DNA from: UMGS75 sp963648435
GTDB lineage: Bacteria > Bacillota_I > Bacilli_A > ML615J-28 > CAG-313
Direction of reading: 5' to 3'
NCBI GenBank assembly: GCA_963648435.1
Contig: CAVJDT010000058.1
Span: 1-7,791, forward strand
Length of the DNA: 7,791 bases
Shown here piece by piece: positions 5,501-7,791 of this stretch. A program made the translations under genes and the position numbers. Each line of letters begins with the position of its first letter. The stretch's first letter is position 1. The notes beneath the pieces were generated by a model. That model did no database searches, was not told the DNA's origin, and was given only the letters and a program-made list of their open reading frames with translations.

Positions 5501-7791
5501 TAAAGAAACATTAACTGTAAAAGATACTAAGACTGGAAAAGAATTGGTAAAAGGAACAGATTACACAGTTAAATATTCAAGAGGCGAAGAAAAAACTGAT
5601 GATTTCACAAATGTTGGAACAATTACAATTACTGTAACAGGTAAAGGTAACTATACTGGTTCATTTGAAAAATCTTATAAGATTACCCCTGCAAGTGTAA
5701 CAGTTAAAGCGAATGATGCTTCTAAGGTATACGGAGCAACAGATCCTGAATTAACAGCAACAGTTAGTGGATTAATTGGAAAAGATACAGTTAAATATAG
5801 TGTTTCTAGAAAATCTGGTGAAGATGTTGGTGAGTATGCAATTCATGTAAGTGGTGAAAAATCACAAGGTAACTATACAGTTAAGTATGTTAGTGGTACA
5901 TTCACTATTACTTCTCAAAGTATTGATCCAGGAACAGATCCTGAAGATCCAGATCCTACCTATGATGGTGTAGAAGTTGGAACGTTAGATGACGTTAAAT
6001 ATAATGGTACATCTCAAAAACAAGCTCCAACAGTTACAGATAAAGATGGAAACGCATTGAGTAAATCAGATTACAGTGTAAGCTATTCTGAAGACACAAC
6101 AAATGTAGGTACAGTAACAGTAACAATTAAAGGAAAAGGAAACTATTCTGGAACAGTTACAAGAACTTATAACATCACTCAGAGAGATGTAACATTAACA
6201 TCAGAAACAAAATCAAAAGTATATGATGGAACTGCATTGACAGCACCTGAAGTTAAAGTTACAGGTGATGGATTTGTAGAAGGTGAAGTAAGCAATCTTA
6301 AAGCGACTGGATCTATCACAAATGAAGGATCAGTAACAAATACAATCGCATATGATAAGGCTGAATCATTCAAAACAACTAACTACAACATTAATAAGTC
6401 TGAAGGAACATTAACAATCACTTCTAAGAGTATCACTCCTGATGATGACAAGACTCCAGAAGATGAAAAGACTGGAATCACAGTAAATAATCCTTCAAAT
6501 CATACATATGATGGAAAATCTCATAAAGAAACATTAACAGTAAAAGATACTAAGACTAATAAGACATTGGTTGAAGGAAAAGATTATGAGGTTTCTTATA
6601 GTACATCTGATTTCACAAATGTAGGAACAATTACTATTACCGTAAAGGGTGTAGGTAACTATACTGGTGAATTTTCTAAATCTTACGAAATTACTCCTGC
6701 TACTGTAACTGTTAAAGCTAACGATGCTTCTAAAGTATACGGTGCTACTGATCCTAAATTAACTGCTGAAGTTAGTGGATTAATTGGAGAAGATACAGTT
6801 AAATACACAGTAACAAGAGCTGAAGGTGAAGATGTTGGTGAATACGCAATTACAGCAAGTGGTAAAGAATCACAAGGTAACTATACAGTTAAGTATGTTG
6901 ATGGTACATTCACTATTACTTCTCAAAGCATTGATCCAGGAACAGATCCTGAAAATCCAGATCCTAGCTATGATGGTGTAGAAGTTGGAACATTGAATGA
7001 TGTTGTATACAATGGTAAAGCTCAAGCACAAACTCCTAGTGTAACAGATAAGACTGGTAAAGCTTTGGATGCAGCTAACTATAGCGTAAGCTATTCTAAA
7101 GATGTAACAAATGCGGGTACAGTAACAGTAACAATTACTGGTAAGGGTAACTATAGTGGTAGTGTAACTCGTACTTATAAGATTACGCCTGCTTCATATA
7201 GTGTAACTACTGAATCGGCTACTAAGACATATGATGGTAGTGCATTAACAGCAAACGCTACTATTAGTGGTATTGTTGATGGTGAAGAGGTTGAAATTGT
7301 TGCGACTGGATCTCAAACAGAGGTTGGTTCTAGTCAAAATACTTATACATTAACTTGGAAGTCTGCTAAAGAAACAAACTATACATTAGCAAGTGAAACT
7401 TTGGGTACATTAACAATTACTCAAGCAGCAACTCCAGTTGTACCAAGTGACAATACAACACCAACTACACCTACGACTCCAAGTACTCCTAGTACACCAG
7501 CAAATAGAGTCGTTCCAAACAACAATGTAACACCTGTAACTCCTAGTCAACAGGAAGAAACAGTTGAAGAGGATACAACTCCTAAGACTCAAGAGACTGA
7601 GAAGGTTGAAAAGGAAGAGACTCCTAAGGCTAAGGCAAAAGCGTATTGGGCATTGATCAACTTATTAGCTGCCATCTTAACTGTATTATTCGGACTTGTA
7701 TTACTTCTTTCTAAACGTCATAAAGATGATGAAGACGAAGAAGATGAAGATACTGAAGAAATGAATACAGAAGATGAAAACGAAAGTGAAG
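2466..7791 (+). CDS. Giant repeat-stalk cell-surface protein, SHIRT and MBG/Ig-like modules (3'-partial)
   Basis: The frame is open for 1775 codons to the window edge. Order of parts: signal peptide 1-34; acidic Glu/Thr/Gln-rich stretch 35-95; unassigned N-terminal head about 96-245; Ig-like region about 246-365; SHIRT-like domain about 370-446; MBG/Ig-like module 447-544; two copies of a 265-residue unit (modules a, b, c) starting near 543 and 808; an MBG_2-type domain (KVYGATDPELTATVSGL) at 1076-1149; Ig-like 1165-1238; YDG-type module 1239-1319; a variant c module 1320-1411; second MBG_2, Ig-like and YDG modules 1412-1655; Pro/Thr/Ser then Glu/Lys linker to 1725; membrane helix 1727-1748; KRHK and an acidic tail. 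Such architecture suggests a stalk that projects a head for adhesion, probably to host or bacterial glycans or proteins; the ligand is unknown. No LPXTG is seen. Module a uses GGA for all ten glycines while neighbouring modules favour GGT, suggesting mosaic assembly. Confidence 0.93.
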   Translation, partial: MLKDNAKRALAVSLSLAMAVQFGFADSYYTNALADEETVVEQQVDTESSTEEQPTDSQPQETPAEGEPETTEETTTSEEETQQQEEQNESSEADISTADLYETETVATGNTATFTTSISNAEVAYFAWHEASDTSSISKDSFKSINSGTVSIPSFTTNKKPGFVLFFVKTDSEHLVTSLGASGNGDVYPINTTWANTNLNGYPNIKTVADMAASLGYEVAFGYSASAKETKTGSFEIVGQKPNVEVSATTTAVNVRPNQKITFNVTIKPEVLNRTSVTDVKVTSATINGTEVTISKLDKQTDGSYIGSVDYTVTAADCESGSVTLTVNTSTEYKATVKATGQGGELYTNSTIIGSATTNASIAAKSNVSYEFTSATKGKDLPSDVMNYLPSESTKYYVGDTVTALDVQKTRVDVNDGYWTFKGWDKTSATMTESGVTFEGSWTYTEYLPVTVTAKSATATYNGKTHTIKAGELESSTVTIDGKEYTVTATTSGASEKDVKIEDGKVASYPNTVDQSSVVVKDSKGNVVTENCKITVKDGSLKITKRDVTFTGKSDTKKYNGQEQSVSGYTASGLVDGQEATLTAQAKGTVVGTHAGTITEAKDVVIKSGNDDVTANYNVTTKAGSLKITAEDAQVVVTITGKKATKTYTGEEQSVIGYDVSISDTKYTAKDFEFTGTAKASGTNANTYYMGLKEEQFKNTSDNFSNVKFVVEDGSLTIEAKDITPDDDKTGITVNNPSNHTYDGTAHKETLTVKDTKTGKELVKGTDYTVKYSRGEEKTDDFTNVGTITITVTGKGNYKGSFNKSYEITKRDVTFTGKSDTKKYNGQEQSVSGYTASGLVDGQEATLTAQAKGTVVGTHAGTITEAKDVVIKSGNDDVTANYNVTTKAGSLKITAEDAQVVVTITGKKATKTYTGEEQSVIGYDVSISDTKYTAKDFEFTGTAKASGTNANTYYMGLKEEQFKNTSDNFSNVKFVVEDGSLTIEAKDITPDDDKTGITVNNPSNHTYDGTAHKETLTVKDTKTGKELVKGTDYTVKYSRGEEKTDDFTNVGTITITVTGKGNYTGSFEKSYKITPASVTVKANDASKVYGATDPELTATVSGLIGKDTVKYSVSRKSGEDVGEYAIHVSGEKSQGNYTVKYVSGTFTITSQSIDPGTDPEDPDPTYDGVEVGTLDDVKYNGTSQKQAPTVTDKDGNALSKSDYSVSYSEDTTNVGTVTVTIKGKGNYSGTVTRTYNITQRDVTLTSETKSKVYDGTALTAPEVKVTGDGFVEGEVSNLKATGSITNEGSVTNTIAYDKAESFKTTNYNINKSEGTLTITSKSITPDDDKTPEDEKTGITVNNPSNHTYDGKSHKETLTVKDTKTNKTLVEGKDYEVSYSTSDFTNVGTITITVKGVGNYTGEFSKSYEITPATVTVKANDASKVYGATDPKLTAEVSGLIGEDTVKYTVTRAEGEDVGEYAITASGKESQGNYTVKYVDGTFTITSQSIDPGTDPENPDPSYDGVEVGTLNDVVYNGKAQAQTPSVTDKTGKALDAANYSVSYSKDVTNAGTVTVTITGKGNYSGSVTRTYKITPASYSVTTESATKTYDGSALTANATISGIVDGEEVEIVATGSQTEVGSSQNTYTLTWKSAKETNYTLASETLGTLTITQAATPVVPSDNTTPTTPTTPSTPSTPANRVVPNNNVTPVTPSQQEETVEEDTTPKTQETEKVEKEETPKAKAKAYWALINLLAAILTVLFGLVLLLSKRHKDDEDEEDEDTEEMNTEDENESE
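3573..3803 (+). other. SHIRT-like domain
   Basis: Residues about 370-446 carry the pattern I associate with SHIRT domains: a YEF opening, GKDLPSDVMNYLP, KYYVGDTVT, then WTFKGWDK and a closing TFEGSWTYTE. SHIRT domains form rod-like arrays in streptococcal surface proteins described as length-variable 'Periscope' proteins. Only one copy is present here, between the N-terminal part and the MBG stalk. The call is by motif recognition only. Confidence 0.7.
4090..4860 (+). repeat. 771-bp direct repeat, copy 1 (in frame)
   Basis: This is the first copy of a coding direct repeat with a 795-bp period (265 codons). It holds three beta modules: a (residues about 545-629, opening KRDVTFTGKSDTKKYNG), b (630-722, opening AEDAQVVVTITGKK) and c (723-807, opening ITPDDDKTGITVNN). 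Line-by-line comparison with copy 2 found no base difference. Identity stops at 4861, where AAAGGA replaces ACTGGT. Confidence 0.95.
4885..5655 (+). repeat. 771-bp direct repeat, copy 2 (in frame)
   Basis: This is the second copy, offset exactly 795 bp from the first, so the reading frame is kept. The 24 bases between the copies (4861-4884) complete module c of copy 1. The corresponding stretch after copy 2 (from 5656) is different, leading into the first MBG_2 domain. Perfect identity, silent positions included, implies very recent duplication or continuing homogenisation. Confidence 0.95.
5427..6431 (+). repeat. Diverged four-module stalk repeat, copy 1 (c, MBG_2, Ig-like, YDG)
   Basis: Four modules recur in the same order about 1008 bp downstream. 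They overlap the end of 771-bp copy 2 because module c belongs to both repeat types. The MBG_2 part and its SQSIDPGTDPEDPDP linker are very close to those in the next copy; the rest is clearly diverged. Confidence 0.8.
6432..7430 (+). repeat. Diverged four-module stalk repeat, copy 2
   Basis: This repeats the order c, MBG_2, Ig-like, YDG. Relative to the previous copy, module c gains six residues (around KTPEDEK) and loses five (around the RGEEKTD loop); from the MBG_2 domain onward (5688 versus 6696) the offset is exactly 1008 bp. The final YDG module (residues 1575-1655) is the most diverged and leads into the Pro/Thr linker. Confidence 0.8.
7644..7709 (+). other. C-terminal transmembrane helix of the surface protein
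   Basis: Residues 1727-1748 are uniformly hydrophobic, beginning YWALINLLAAIL, and are followed by KRHK and a run of Asp/Glu. Positive charges on the far side fit an outside-to-inside helix. No LPXTG-like motif precedes it. The WALxNL opening recalls Firmicutes surface proteins that end in a multi-helix membrane domain, so further helices may follow beyond the window; that is inference. Confidence 0.82.

Noticed and set aside
4090..5655. Transposon or insertion-sequence ends
   Set aside because: The long direct repeats lie wholly in frame inside one coding sequence, with no transposase or inverted termini. They are protein-domain duplications.
6179..6373. Reverse-strand ORF of 64 codons
   Set aside because: It is antisense to a YDG-type stalk module; it arises because the repeat codons lack stops on the complement.
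7410..7592. Reverse-strand ORF of 60 codons rich in Cys, Trp and Ser
   Set aside because: It is the complement of the Pro/Thr linker; the composition is an artefact of ACT/CCT codons read backwards.

Overview
The window looks like low-GC Gram-positive (Bacillota) chromosome. The evidence is strong AAGGAGG-type ribosome binding sites, AT-rich intergenic DNA, a U-tailed hairpin terminator, and a large secreted protein built from beta-rich repeats of the kind common in gut and oral Firmicutes. The style suits Erysipelotrichia or Lachnospiraceae-like Clostridia, but the sequence does not settle the genus. All genes read left to right.

Layout. Positions 2-55 are the last codons of an unidentified gene, whose stop overlaps the Shine-Dalgarno of the next. 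Positions 65-1534 encode a 489-residue COG2865-type protein (Schlafen-like AlbA_2 domain, GHKL-type ATPase-like domain, C-terminal winged helix). Its stop codon lies in the first unit of a 12-bp tandem array (four perfect copies, then degenerate copies in the same rhythm up to about 1677). In another frame the array encodes a four-residue N-V-T-V repeat. Positions 1711-2193 encode a small divergent dUTPase, closed by a hairpin terminator that shares its stop codon. A 250-base AT-rich gap with a probable promoter follows.

From 2466 to the end of the window one reading frame stays open for 1775 codons without reaching a stop. It encodes a giant surface protein: signal peptide, acidic Glu/Thr/Gln-rich stretch, an N-terminal head, a SHIRT-like domain, then a long stalk of MBG/Ig-like beta modules, a Pro/Thr linker, a transmembrane helix and an acidic tail. 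The stalk holds two in-frame 771-bp direct repeats (period 795 bp, 265 residues) in which I could find no base difference. They are followed by an older, diverged four-module repeat with a 1008-bp period (336 residues). A SHIRT-like domain together with near-identical tandem repeats is the signature of length-variable 'Periscope' stalk proteins. No LPXTG motif precedes the membrane helix.

The first two complete genes may share a transcript. The surface protein has its own promoter and is probably an independent unit. I see no convincing evidence of a new multi-gene system. The points most worth following are the perfect stalk duplication, the modular mosaic around it, and the repeat array downstream of the AlbA_2 gene.
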